64,000 nt of DNA from Siphonodentalium dalli (Eukaryota; Mollusca; Scaphopoda; Gadilida; Siphonodentaliidae): NCBI GenBank assembly GCA_032622095.1, contig CP136069.1, positions 206,888,750 to 206,952,749 of the forward strand, read 5' to 3'. Position 1 is the first letter of the stretch. Each line of letters opens with the position of its first letter. The translations under genes and the position numbers were made by a program. Shown piece after piece: positions 35,820 through 47,542 of the stretch. Below the pieces are notes generated by a model. That model was given only the letters and a program-made list of their open reading frames with translations, was not told where the DNA came from and did not search any database.

Positions 35820-37345
35820 TCCAACCGACCCATGACAATACAGTCACGCCATATATACAGAACACCACATACATAAACATGCGCTACTCGCTGTATACAC
35901 ATACGTGTACGCCTCACCTATGATCATACAGTCACACTTGGGTATAACCGTACACCCAATCACGGCCATACAGGCATGAATATCCATGCAGTCACACCAG
36001 GTTTACTGCTACACCTCACCCATGACCATATAGTAACTATATGTATACCTATTCATCACATTCATGCTCACCTTTTGTATACCTATTCGCGTCACAATTT
36101 GCCATACAGTCGCTAGATGTATATCAATTTGCCACATACATGGCAATATTTCATATTCGCTACATTCATGATCATACACCCAACTCATAGCCATGGAATC
36201 AAGCCAGGTATATATGTAGTATACATATAGACCCCACCAATGGCTTTACATCCTTTATAGACATACCAATACACCGCACCTCACACACGGCCATTCATAC
36301 ACTCCAGACTTGCATATACACCTTACAAAGCAATTTCAGCCACACGCTACCCACTCATAAACCACATGCCGTGATCATACAGTCACTCCTTGTATACCAA
36401 TTCTCGTCACCATTGGCCATACTGTCACTCAATGTATATATTTTGGCCACACCCATGCTATATAACCACTCAATATATACATATACACCTCGCATATGCT
36501 CATAATTATAGTCACTCCAGGTATCTCACCAATGGGTAAACAGCCCTTATATATACTAATACCCCACACAGGGCCATTCGGAAACCCCAGACTTGCATAT
36601 ACACCTCACAGATGGCAATTCGGTAACTCGATGTATAAATATGCATCCAATCCATGAACATACAGCTACTAGGTGTATACTCGTGTATTGGCAACACCCT
36701 TGGCTTACCATTGACAATTCAGTCACTCACTCTATACTTATACAACCCATCCATGATCATATATATATTCCCCGTATACCTATACACACCAATATCAATA
36801 CAGTAACAGCATATATATATATATATATACATCCCACCCATGGCCAAAAGGGAACTCCCTATATACCAACAATCCTGCCAATGACTTCAACTATACTCCA
36901 TGTAAGCATATACACATAAACAACTTTGACCATACAGTCATTCCATTAACACTTAATCATATTACTCATAACAATACAACCACTCCCTGTTTATCCACAC
37001 GACAGCCAACGCAAGCATATATGTATACACCCATCCATTCAACACAGCCACCCGGGTTAGACACGTACATCCCACTCATGGCTGCACAGTCACTCCGTGT
37101 ATACATAAACAACATACATTTGACCATGTAGCTCTCTCGTTATACCCATAAACCGCTTCAATGACAAGACAGCCACTCCCTGTAAACATATTCACATCAC
37201 GCTTTACCATACAGATACTCATTATATACCTATACACATCAACATGTGCACCCCATCCATGACCATATAGCCACTCATTATATAACTATTCACAACACTC
37301 ATGATCATACAATAATAACCTGTATACCTACTCACTTCACATACG
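35820..37345. repeat. degenerate ~40-45-bp minisatellite, 1.5 kb
   Basis: About 35 diverged copies of a unit made from CCATGACCATACAGTCACTC, TGTATACCTATACACC and CACCCATGA. Spacing between successive CATACAGTCAC words varies from 35 to 60 bp. An internal (TA)n tract is at about 36811-36829. A second small block of the same unit lies at 42105-42265. Open frames in the interval are artefacts of its base pattern. Confidence 0.8.
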
Positions 37346-40300
37346 ACCATACGTTACTCCATGGCTGCCATTTTGACCTGTACCATATATTAAGTTGATC
37401 AATGTTGATGCTAATGTGCGAGATTAGACACATAGTATGATCCTTCTCAGTTTTCGGCAAAATTCAATACAGCATCCTTTATCATAAAGTTGTCATGCCA
37501 CGTGAGGTAATGGGACAACCAGAATAGAACATTTAGTTGTCAGTTGAGAACAGCAGAGAATAATGTTCGGGATACAATTATGTGAACAATCAACTTTTTT
37601 ACAAAACTTGGTTGCCACTTTGCAAGCCATCTTGAGTAATTTTAGCTAAAACACAGTAATGACTCACTTACGACAAAACTAATAAACACCTTTGATACCA
37701 AAAATAGTTCCATGTTACTTGAAAATATGTCCAAACCTGAAAAGTTAACTTTTGTGGATATGTGATAGAAAAATCCAATGTCTGGTAATGTCAGTGGTTA
37801 CAACAGTAACAATTAACCAAGATGCATCAGTAATGTTGGTATTCAATGTATAGAATACATATTGGTCTATTTTATTGACAAACCACATCCCATAAGCGAT
37901 TGCAGTGCACATTGTGGCAATATCAACCATTTTCCGTAGTTTGGCCGACATTTTGGTAGCCATTTTGAGCCAAAGTCACAATTTTGGTTCCGTTGAGTTT
38001 GAATATTCATAAGCCATGTTATGCATCACTTACATTGTGCAGTACTGCTCATTTCTTGTTGAAATATGACGAGAATTATAATTGTGATTTTTGGTGAAAT
38101 TTATACCGCGTTATGTAAAATCTAATTTTTGAGGGATCGGAAGGGGATGGGACCACATGATTGGCATATTTCGTTACTCCAATAATCATTTATCGTGAAG
38201 AATACGAAATAAATTTCTCAACGTCAAATTGTGAACTTCCAATTGTGCAGAAATTCCGATATGAACTGCCATTTTGGACGCTATGTTGAATTGGGAATTT
38301 TCCCTGAAGCGGATTTTGTATATCGCTGTGCAAACCAGTCCGCACTTCGTTACTCATTGCTTACGATTGGCCGCTGCTCTTTTGAACGAATATGGATATA
38401 TTCGGTTTTTCTTAACGAAAATCACATGGGTACATACTTTTCTGATGTGTTCGGCTATTTTAGGTGCATTTAGTGGAATGGAATAAAACAGATAAAGGGA
38501 TTCAGTACATATATCTTAATTGTGCGGTCGTTAAATGCTCCTGTCAAAAAGAAAGCTACATTTTGGCCGTTCGGCGTTCGAGTACTATTTTACTATCTTC
38601 CTTGTTAAATCATTTGATGGAATATTGGCTGTAGTTTCCAATGATCCCAAATTTCTGGCCATATCATGTACAAATATAATTATGTGGGTGTTGGAAGGAG
38701 ACCAATTGACTGAATAGATGAATAATTTCATGACGCGTCTCAATGCTTGCCGCTGTGAACGGTTGTGGTGTCATCTAAAAATGAAAAACAGTCCGCTGGG
38801 TACCATTGGAAAAGTTAAAATATTTTATTTTTATTTTTCGCTAGGGGTTCCCAACATGCGGATTCTCAAAAAGTTCAGCCTCAAGAAAATGGTTATTTAC
38901 GAATCGGTAATTATGTTTTATTCATGCAAATAAATAAGATATATGACACCATGCTGGTTACACGTGGAAATACCACGTGTTTACATTTGTGATAAGACGA
39001 ATTGGGGAATTCCAATTTGAACTAGGAATCACCATATATGGAAGTTGTAAACACGTTCGTTCATCGTCCAAACTACTAAGACAACCCGTTATTATAGGAC
39101 GTTTTCGGCAAATATTGTATCGTGATTGCTATTGTTGTGAGTAAATATTGGTGATAAACTGATTTTGATAACTAGATCGGCTTTTGGTGAAATTCCGTAG
39201 TTGTTGTAACTGGATGATACGGTGACGATAAAGTCGGATTATTTATCTTTAAGGATGGCAAAACATCATAATGAATGAGGATGTTATACGATCACGTATT
39301 AATTGGGTAGAAATGAAACACGACGTCAAGGTAATACAAAAATCGCCAAAAGCAGAACAAAAGCAAAACGAGGGCATATTCAATGTTTAAATTCGTATTT
39401 AATATTTGTTGCTAGGTGTAATAGTGACCATAACTACTGGTACGAGACAGATACACCAATGCAGACCCGCTATATATGTTTGATTAACACGTATTGTCTG
39501 GTTGGGGTTGACTTAACCTATCCATCAAACCGCAAATATATTGCCAATTCGGGGTATGCTATTGGCTCCACTAACGATGTGCCCACTCACCACTATTGTG
39601 TTAACCATGATCTGCTTGACATTTGCGTGGTCGCTAATAATTCGATCATGTCATAGTCCTGTTTCGACATTAGGCGGTTGACTCAAGTGACCAAAGTCCG
39701 GCATGCGCACGTACGTACATTTGTATTAGTACACGGTTAATGCAAACACCAAGCAATCAATGTAGGGCTATAGTTTGAACATGGATGAATCCTTGACAAC
39801 TCAGCATCGTACATCGTACATCTGAAATGATGTTATGACGTGGTATCGTTTATACGTCGCACTTTATATAACAAATATTTTCAATTATCGAGAGATGTAA
39901 GACAAATCAGATAATTGGAAGTGTGATCATTTTTGTTTTAAACTTAAAACGTTTATCTGAATAGACAGTTGTTTTAAATGAATCACTAATACGCTCCATC
40001 TGATATCACAACCCGCAAAGTTGTCGCACATTTAAAAAAATGGAAACAAAAGTGATGAAATAAGAAAGAGTATTTAAGGCCAATGTGAAAATAACTTCCA
40101 CGATTACCATAACTATTATAAAACCCCAACATTACACCTACTATTCTAGTGTGCATAAAATGTCGAGCAAAAATACAATTTACAATTGTCCTGACCTTGA
40201 CCATAGCACTGACATTTAAAACATCGTAACGGGTTGGGAGCGTATGCAGGCACAGTTTTCTTCATAAACACAACCTTCATTATCGGAGGATTTTCTCAAT

Positions 40301-41465
40301 ATCGGCGGATTTTCGCATCGATTGAATGTCAAAAGATAACCGTTGAAATGCACTAATTGTCTATTTTGCGTGCCACACACCCACACCTCCGAAATGCGTG
40401 CGTCCTCGCATGCGGACCACTTGGTTTTTACGGCTACCACATTTTACCAACAAGGTAAACCGCCCTCTCACAGAATATCTTTCTACTATCAGCCCTCATG
40501 CTATGTGCGACTCGTCCCATGTCCCCATCCTGGACTGTATGAGCATTACCTGCTGGTGGAAACTATGTTCCACGTAATACCAACAGCACACCTCTGCCAG
40601 ATTCGCATTTGCGAGAACATAAGTCGTTTATGCCACACACCCTGCCAACAACGATTTTTGACATTTTTATCAAAGAGACCGGCAACTGGTCTATTCTACA
40701 CATTCTGATTCAGTGATAGGAAAGTGGTGGCGTTACACAACAGACTCATGGTCACGAGACTGCTGTTTGAAGTTTTGTGTTTTTGAGAAGTGGCTTAGGC
40801 GGATTTATTATTGTGAAAACCAACGTTTTAAGAGTACCAGGTTCAGTTTGCAGGTTTTGGTACACCAAATACCGACCGCAGGGGCCTACACTTCTTCGAT
40901 AAATCTTGGTCCTTCTTTAACGTGCCAAGGGTGTGAATTTCCCTTGACACGGCACATCCATTAACGAGGGCTCGCCCATCTCTAGAAATCTATGCAGGAC
41001 CCAACTCCTGCCAGTTGGATTCAGGGGTCGCGTTTGAAGGTTAATTACCAGGCCATCTGGGACTCGATGTCCACCACTTCCCTTTACACATATTTATAAA
41101 CAGTTGCAACAACAATTATATACAATATTTAGATTTTAATCCCCATTTGCAAATGGGCAGGGTTATGGACAGTTGTACCAACAATTCTTTACATTATTTA
41201 TATTTCATTTTTATCCCTACTTGTGAATTGGCAAATATGATTCTGCAAGAATTGGCACAATCAAGGGAATTAATGAACACCAATTGCTTTTTTTTAATTT
41301 GAACAAGTTTCAAAGATTCAACATCAAATGGCACAGTTTATGGAAAAAACATCATAGGGAGGAAATCCATTCCTTTCGTGGAGGCAACACATCTCCATCT
41401 CCGGCTCCTTTTATTAATCTCTTGCGATTTTTGAGGGTCATGAGCTTGATGTGTGGTTCGGCCGA
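37346..41465. other. long gene-poor stretch
   Basis: Nothing convincing is coded here. Open frames of 117 codons (39303-39656, plus) and 121 codons (40343-40708, plus) lack domains, splice-site context and compositional support. The words GCCATTTTG and its complement recur loosely between 37370 and 38580. A 23-bp near-palindrome (ACACGTGGAAATACCACGTGT) is at 38961-38981. Small inverted and direct repeats of other kinds may exist that I could not delimit. Confidence 0.4.
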
Positions 41466-41469
41466 TGCT

Positions 41470-41990
41470 TTATAACTCACTGAAGATTACATTTTCATCC
41501 TTACCTTCTATGGAGCATCGTAAGTTCCCTAGGTCGAGAATGCATTTGAATTGTTTAATAGCATCCACACCAAGAACTCCATCAAGGTTGATGTCAGCGA
41601 CCAAAAGTCGTTGGCATATTTGAGTATTTCCAACTGTAATGTAGAAGATGCCAGTTCCATGACAGGGAATTTTGTTGCCACATAATTATGGAAAAACAAT
41701 TTCCTCGCGTGTTGAATTTTAACCCGGGTTTGCTAACAAAGAGCTGCTGATGACAGTATTGAGACTGTTGCACCAGTGTCTACAAGCATAGTAAGGTCTT
41801 GACCATACATGCTGCAGTGCAAAAATATTCCACCTTCTCCATAAGTTCCAGAGCGGACGAAACCCTTTCCAACTATGTTATTTTGTCTAGCGTGAGGGGG
41901 TCTTTTCTGGCCGCGTAACATGGGGCAATGTGCTCGTATGTGAGCACAGGAACCACACTCAAAACAAGTTGGTTGATTTTAAATTTGAAA
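41470..41990 (-). mobile_element. Ty3/gypsy-like gag zinc knuckle and protease relic
   Basis: On the minus strand a CX2CX4HX4C zinc knuckle (CFECGSCAHIRAHC) leads after ~45 residues to the retropepsin active-site motif LTMLVDTGATVSILS. A stop follows. After a frame change come a flap/second-half region (GTGIFYITVGNTQ) and an LGVDAIKQFKCILDL motif typical of Ty3/gypsy proteases. Stops lie both before the knuckle and between the two protease halves. No reverse transcriptase, integrase or LTRs are seen nearby, so this is an isolated, inactive fragment of an endogenous retroelement, or possibly a formerly domesticated protease. Confidence 0.75.
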
Positions 41991-42104
41991 ACTCTCAAAG
42001 TGTCAGGTTTTGTCCACTTTTGAGTATTTTTCAGATGTGTTATCTGAGACTACATTGTAGTCAATGTGTTTTTGAGTTCAGGTAACTGCCCCTTTAGTCC
42101 GACC

Positions 42105-42265
42105 CCTCATCCATGACCATATATATCCACACTTGTGTATACATGTACACCCCATACATGCCCATACACCATGAGTCACCACGCAGGCACAATATGTATA
42201 CTCATACACCTGACACATGACCATATTGTCACCCCCTGTGTACCTATTCAACACATTCATCCGTC
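42105..42265. repeat. second block of the 35.8-37.3 kb minisatellite
   Basis: Four or so copies of the CCATGACCATA / GTGTATAC..TACACC unit, ~5 kb from the main array and ~200 bp before the next gene fragment. Confidence 0.65.
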
Positions 42266-43536
42266 TAGTAATAACTAGACCAAGGTTTCCTTACAGTCAA
42301 CTCTCAGTCTAGGGACACCGGTACTAAAATTCATTTCCGCGATGAACGGGGAATTCCCTTCTGGCGACAGGTCATTAATATTCATGTTTCCAAATATAGC
42401 ACTGTTTACTGTTTTGTTTGACATGGGACAATTCCAACATGCGTTAAAACAATGGCTGTCGCTTCAACCCCAGTAAAGCCAGTTGGGTGTTTCAAAACTG
42501 AAACGAATTGTCCTATCTGTGATTTATCCTTTACTGGATGAATTGTAAACTCAAAAGGGAATCGCTAGGCAGCTTCAAATGTAAATGTTGTTTTACAAAA
42601 GACATTTTGAGGCTGTTTTCGCGCATTCGAATCGCAGAAATTTGTGGAACCGAAGAAATTTTCTTGGAAGGTGGTGGAATTTGTCGTACGTGTCTCTCTA
42701 AAGTTAAACAAATAGAAAGTTGCGAAAAGAAGAAAGAACAATTAAAGGAACAGCTGCAATGTACATTCGTTAAAAATAAAAGAGTGAAACGGCAAGCAAA
42801 ATCTCCATACCGAAGTGAAAATAAGAAGCCAAAATCAGATTATGTCATGGAATTGGATCGACAGGTAGCTGCCATTATGCAAAAATACAAATCAATTACA
42901 CCGAAAAAAGAGTGTTTTACGTCCCCAAAACTGAAAACATTTACAAGTCACATTAAGGAAAATCACACCAGCTGTACAAGAAATGTGTCTACCACAATGG
43001 AGAGTCCCAGATTGAAAAGTTTACAACAATTAATAGAGAATATTTCCCCGAGTACAAAGCGTGCAAAATCTAGAAAAAGACTGGACATTAGAGAAGACGA
43101 TGACAGTGAACATAAATCGAAGTGTGAGGTACGTTTCTCATAGTTCATTTAATTTATAATGATATTAAAGATGCATTCAGGGTTCCAGACCTCTAGTTAC
43201 AACAACAACACAATTAGGTCTAGTTGAATACAAGTCAACAGATTTTCCATCTTGCTCTTTGTGTTTGACTTTCACTGGTATGTGAAACTTTTCAATTATA
43301 CAACTGATAACAATTTCAGTCAGAATATATGACCAAACATAGGAAATATTGAATTTTTGAAAAATCAGGTTATTAGACAAATTTCAACCTATGGATCTTG
43401 TGTAGCCATGAAAGAGCCAACTGTTAAAAAATTATTCCGAAGTTGGGTTTTTTTGGAATGGGAATATGGAAGGGGTGTGCTATTATGCTTAATCCTTTTA
43501 TGATGGGAGCTGCGCTGGTTCAGCATTAAATATCGT

Positions 43537-43695
43537 GTCAGTACATTCTGTTATATATGCGAGTATGGGAGACTAGCATATATAGGAGAATTCACTTACA
43601 ATGGCATGGGTAGAATTGTTGGGCCAATGTATTCTATTATATATGCAAGGCTCCCTATGGGAGACTCACATATATAAGATAATGAATTGGCACAG
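43537..43695 (+). repeat. ~75-bp direct duplication in the intron
   Basis: Two adjacent copies share ATTCTNTTATATATGC, TATGGGAGACT, CATATATA.GA and AAT. They lie inside the intron of the ZAD-like pseudogene; no gene is encoded. Confidence 0.5.
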
Positions 43696-43970
43696 GGTTT
43701 TAGCAAAATTTCAGGAAGCTCGAGTCATGGAAGAGTTAAGTGTAATTCCTTTACAATTAAGAGTAATTCATTCTCATATAAATATTAATTACGCTTAATT
43801 CTTATACACTCTCATAATCTCCTTAAACACAAATGGATGCAACCACATTACAAATGCCAGTATCCCTTGCATAACACAGAAGTCTCATCTTTACATGAGT
43901 GTATACCATTATTCCTGAGATAAGATAGCTGAAGAACCCAGTTATGCTGAAAAACATTGGCCTACATAAA

Positions 43971-44059
43971 CCAGTCTTGTTAAAACTAGACCAAGATTCC
44001 ATTTCAAGCAACACACGTAAGTTGATAGATATGAAACGGTCTAGTTTTAACAAGACTGG
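43971..44059. mobile_element. hairpin MITE, CTTGTTAAAACTAGACC family, copy 1
   Basis: CAGTCTTGTTAAAACTAGAC is answered ~45 bp later by its reverse complement ending at 44059. Inner words GATTCCATTTC / GAAACGG pair loosely. It sits in the intron just upstream of exon 2 of the ZAD-like pseudogene. Related hairpins occur at 44648-44726 and 45123-45186, so this is a small local family. Confidence 0.7.
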
Positions 44060-44647
44060 ATGTGAACATAATAATGTGGAAAAATCCATTGTACTTAGTT
44101 ATTTTGACTTGTACTTCAGGTAACACTTCATTATGAATCAAGAAGAAGAAAATTTGAAATTAATGATGAAGACAAAGTTGAGATCATAGCATCAGTTGTT
44201 TATGGGAATAATTCTACATTGGTACATAACTGTTGTAAAGTATGTCCATCTGATATGGTTAAAGCTGTATGCCATCTACTGGAAATTGAGATAAACAGAC
44301 TTTGTGCTGCTGACAGCTCCACAGTCCTCTTCTAAAGGGATGCTGAAAAACTATGTGAATTCTCATGGTGCAAGATCTATGAAGACTTAAATGCAAATGC
44401 TCCATAGTTGTTGTCCTTGTTGGAGGCTGTTGTCAATGGACATAAAGAAAACATCATGAGAAGGAGGCGAAGATCTCAAGTATGGCTTGGGTAGCTCTAA
44501 AACATCGCAACCAGAACCTTTCCCTGATGCAGCATGTCATTGGTGTACTATTGCACCGGAGTGGCTGCAATGTGAAGGTATGCATAAATTCCATCATTAA
44601 ATTTTGTAATAATAAAGTTCACATGTTTAATTCATTGTTTGAGAGAC

Positions 44648-44726
44648 CAGTCCTATTAAACCCAGACATAGTCTAAATTTTAGTAAAATAAAACTGAGAC
44701 TGCACATGGGTTTAATAAGACTGAGA
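44648..44726. mobile_element. hairpin MITE family, copy 2 (diverged)
   Basis: CAGTCCTATTAAACCC pairs with GGGTTTAATAAGACTG; the core contains AGTCTAAATTTTAG and AAAACTGAGACT. Same terminal word (CAGTCNTNTTAAA) as 43971-44059. Confidence 0.55.
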
Positions 44727-44729
44727 GAA

Positions 44730-45981
44730 TGAATGATTTAAGAATAATCAATTTCCAGCAGTCAGATGCATACAAAGAAAGTTATACAGACAGGGCAACT
44801 CTGCCAATTGTAGAGTAGAATGTTGAAGATATAACTTGAGATATGTAAGAGATGTGTATGTCTAGTCAAGTAAGCTTATCAATCTTGGAATATATTAATT
44901 GGTCCATAAATGAGCCAAATCAGTTACAAGATAAGTCATTGTCAATTGTTTTGAATTTTTATTCAGTCATAAGTCAGCATGAACTATAATATTAAGTGCA
45001 TTAATAAATTAACAGAAATATTATCAACATGATGAGGGGCTGTTGTGTTGAAATTTACACTTGTACCCATTGTTGTATACATTGTTAAAATCCTGGTTAT
45101 GTATATGGTATACATGTAATTACAGGCTTGTTAAAATTAGACCAAGGTTTCATCAAAATGAAACATGGTCGGTTTTAACAAGACTGATGTAATACATAAT
45201 ATATGCTCGTAAAATGGGCTTTCAAAATACATGTACATGTACTAGATCATCACAAACAACAAACAACATCTATGTATGCTCCAAACTATCAAATACCTGG
45301 GTCTGAATGTAATTCATTTAAAGGGGTACTATACACTAAATCAGGCCATTTATGGGACCATCTCATTTTATAAACAACAGCATACTGTATATGTAACAAA
45401 TGAATGAATTGAAGCCGTATGGTAGTGCAAAATACACCAATGTGCTCTATGAACGATGCAAACAATATGGCAACTATAATGAAAATGAATTTATGACTGG
45501 AGTCATACATTCATTTTCATTCTGGAACAGAAAGATTCAGTGAATGATGTACTTGAGCATCCTAGAACTTCATATATCAGGCGTGTAGTCGCATTAGAAC
45601 TATAATACTCAGCATACATATTTGTTAGCAAACGGTCGGAATCATTCGAGGGTTAACGTTGATCGCATTCTCCCCAAATGCATATAACGCACAACCACGT
45701 ACTGTGTTTCTTCTGTTCTGCCCTACGCTAAATCATAGTTTTATTTCCACCCAACGACCATATACACATACTGTCGCGCCAACATACTACTACAAGAAAA
45801 CCATAGTCAGAAATGGTAACGCCACCAAGATCATATTATTAGCCATAAATAGAAATTATAATATAATTATAATATAAACTAGCTTTCAAATTTCATGTGG
45901 GAAATTTGCATACTTCCATATATCAAGTGTTCCCGTTTCTCATGTTATACATTACATTCTTCAAACTGTCTTCTTTATTAC
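44730..45981. other. gene-free stretch
   Basis: Apart from the third hairpin MITE, AT-rich sequence with no recognised exon. The minus-strand 73-codon frame at 45289-45510 has hydrophobic composition but no family resemblance or splice context. Confidence 0.35.
45123..45186. mobile_element. hairpin MITE family, copy 3
   Basis: CAGGCTTGTTAAAATTAGACC pairs with GGTCGGTTTTAACAAGACTG around a GGTTTCATCAAAATGAAAC stem; 64 bp in all. The three copies differ in core length. Confidence 0.65.
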
Positions 45982-46584
45982 ACTAGCTGATGGGCCCGAC
46001 TTCGTCCGGGCTGTTTCCCATCTGATTTCCGGCGAAAGGCGCGATTTGACCTTGAATTGAATATTTTGAAAGTCAAGGTCAGGTCAGGGTCATAATTTGA
46101 CCCGTCCAATACACCCCCGGTGAAAAGCACCCATAGGTATCAAATTTCGTCGAAATCCGTCCGTTTTACACGACTTGACCTTTAATTGACAATTTTGAAG
46201 GTCAAGGTCAGGTCGGAGTCATGATTTGACCCGTCCAAAACACTCCCCAACAAAAGTATCCACAGGTATCAAATTTCGTCGAAATCCATTCGTTTTACCC
46301 GATTTGATCTTTGATTTACCACATTGAAGGTCAAGGTCACGCCGAGGTCACGATTTGACCCGTTCAAAACACTCCCCGGACAAAAGTATTCGTATGTATC
46401 AAATTTCGTCGAAATCCGTCCGTTTTACCAAAATTGACATTGTAATACGTTGTATTGACTATTTTAAAGGTCAAGGTCAGGTCGGGGTTACGATTTGATC
46501 CGTCCAAAACACTTCCCGGACACAAGTACCCATAAGTATCAAATTACGTCGAAATCTATGGAAAGCCGAAGGGGACATGCTAGT
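45982..46584 (+). repeat. element of ~130-bp tandem units bounded by ACTAGC/GCTAGT
   Basis: ACTAGCTGATGGGCCCGACT at the left and GACATGCTAGT at the right bound four diverged units of ~127-139 bp. Recurring words are GAAGGTCAAGGTCAGGTCGG, ATTTGACCCGTCC, AAAACACTCCCC and ATCAAATTTCGTCGAAATCC. The last is a common motif at the ends of invertebrate SINE- or Helitron-like repeats. Class undecided; no protein coded. Confidence 0.7.
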
Positions 46585-46927
46585 TGCTAATTGCCAGTTA
46601 TACGACGCACGGCTTGACGCGGGTATTTCAGGGTGTTTCAAACTAGGAGATAGAAGTATTCTGCGTTTCAAATGGTGATGAATTATAGTATTTTATTCAA
46701 ATTTTATGGCATAAATTGTTATTAAAACCGTATAAACTATAAAATAAATCGATGACTCGAAAATTAAGTGGGCCTTTAAACAAAGTCACAATTGCAGTTA
46801 GGTTTATCTCATACTAGTCTATGTAGCGATATTCTGCTGTGCAGTTTGTTATAGCCTCCAGTATTCATTAAGCGTTATAGCCCCACTGTTATAATCCGCC
46901 TTTAGCTGGCGTATTCTTGCCTCTGTG
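46585..46927. other. gene-free stretch
   Basis: AT-rich; no exon or repeat recognised. Confidence 0.3.
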
Positions 46928-47541
46928 ATTATTGAGATATTACGTCACACGTAATGACATGAAATCGCATGGAAACATAGCAATTGTGTGGGCTGCGTAG
47001 TGTGAATATGTAATGAGAAATAAGATCATGCATAATGACATTAAACTCAAGAAAACCCGCGAAAACAAAACAAAATCACATTTAATGTTTAAAGTTATTT
47101 CCTTCATAAAAAGAATCTTCGTGATAATGAACCCTCTCAATACTTTAGAATATAGAATTAACCTTAAAATAACAAAAACCTTCGGAATAGCGAACCTTCG
47201 GAATAGCGAACCTTCGGAATAGTGAACCTTCGGAATAGCGAACATTCAGAGAACCTTCGGAATAGTGGACCTTTGGGATAGCGAACCTTCGGAATAGAGA
47301 CATGCCCCCCAATATTCATATTATATGCACAGAGCTCAAAGGTATGGGCCCATAAATTTCTAAATTTGGCCCCTAAAATATTGAACCCCAAATTGAGGCC
47401 CGCACAGAACAGAACTTAAGTCAACTGTACCTGTGTCATGTCCCAATGCAGGAGGGTCCATACATACCGCAACATTCATATTATATGCCAAGAATTCAAA
47501 GGTATGGGCCCACGTAATGACATTAAATCTCAAGAAACCCC
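46928..47541 (+). repeat. tandem duplication, unit 1, with 16-bp minisatellite
   Basis: Starts GAGATATTACGTCACACGTA and runs through GTGTGGGCTGCGTAG, AACCCGCGAAAAC and a block of about eight CGAACCTTCGGAATAG units (47182-47300), to AGACATGCCCCCCAA. Its partner is 47543-48415. The duplicated part is ~360 bp plus a variable tail with its own short duplication of TTCATATTATATGC and CAAAGGTATGGGCCCA. Confidence 0.8.
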
Positions 47542-47542
47542 A

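Larger units (their letters stand above)
42452..44578 (+). pseudogene. broken two-exon gene of a cysteine-rich invertebrate family (ZAD-like N terminus)
   Basis: ATG 42452 opens MAVASTPVKPVGCF and NCPICDLSF, then TGA at 42539. A second frame continues immediately with NCKLKRESLGSFKCKCC, LRLFSRIRIAEICG, ICRTCLSKVKQIE and a basic, coiled-coil-like stretch. Exon 1 ends at 43128 before GTACGT. Exon 2 starts at 44120 after TACTTCAG in matching phase 0: VTLHYESRRRKFE, VEIIASVVYGNNSTLVHNCC, stops at 44333 and 44405, and, after a frame change near 44478, ALKHRNQNLSLMQHVIGVLL. It ends before GTATGC at 44579. Paired CxxC units resemble zinc-finger-associated (ZAD) domains. The overall order matches large uncharacterised invertebrate proteins, some of which carry a DUF6589 region further C-terminal; that link is from memory of the family pattern. 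Three breaks in a short coding span indicate a pseudogene, unless they are assembly indels. Confidence 0.6.

Noticed and set aside
35820-37345. CRISPR-like array
   Set aside because: Unit and spacing vary continuously, with no conserved direct repeat and unique spacer alternation; eukaryotic minisatellite instead.
37745-37963. 72-codon minus-strand frame beginning MATKMSAKLRKM
   Set aside because: Derived from the loosely repeated ATGGCNNCCAAAATG / GCCATTTTG words scattered through 37.4-38.6 kb.
39303-40708. 117- and 121-codon plus-strand frames
   Set aside because: No motif, membrane pattern or codon-periodic signal that I can see; frames of this size occur by chance in 64 kb.
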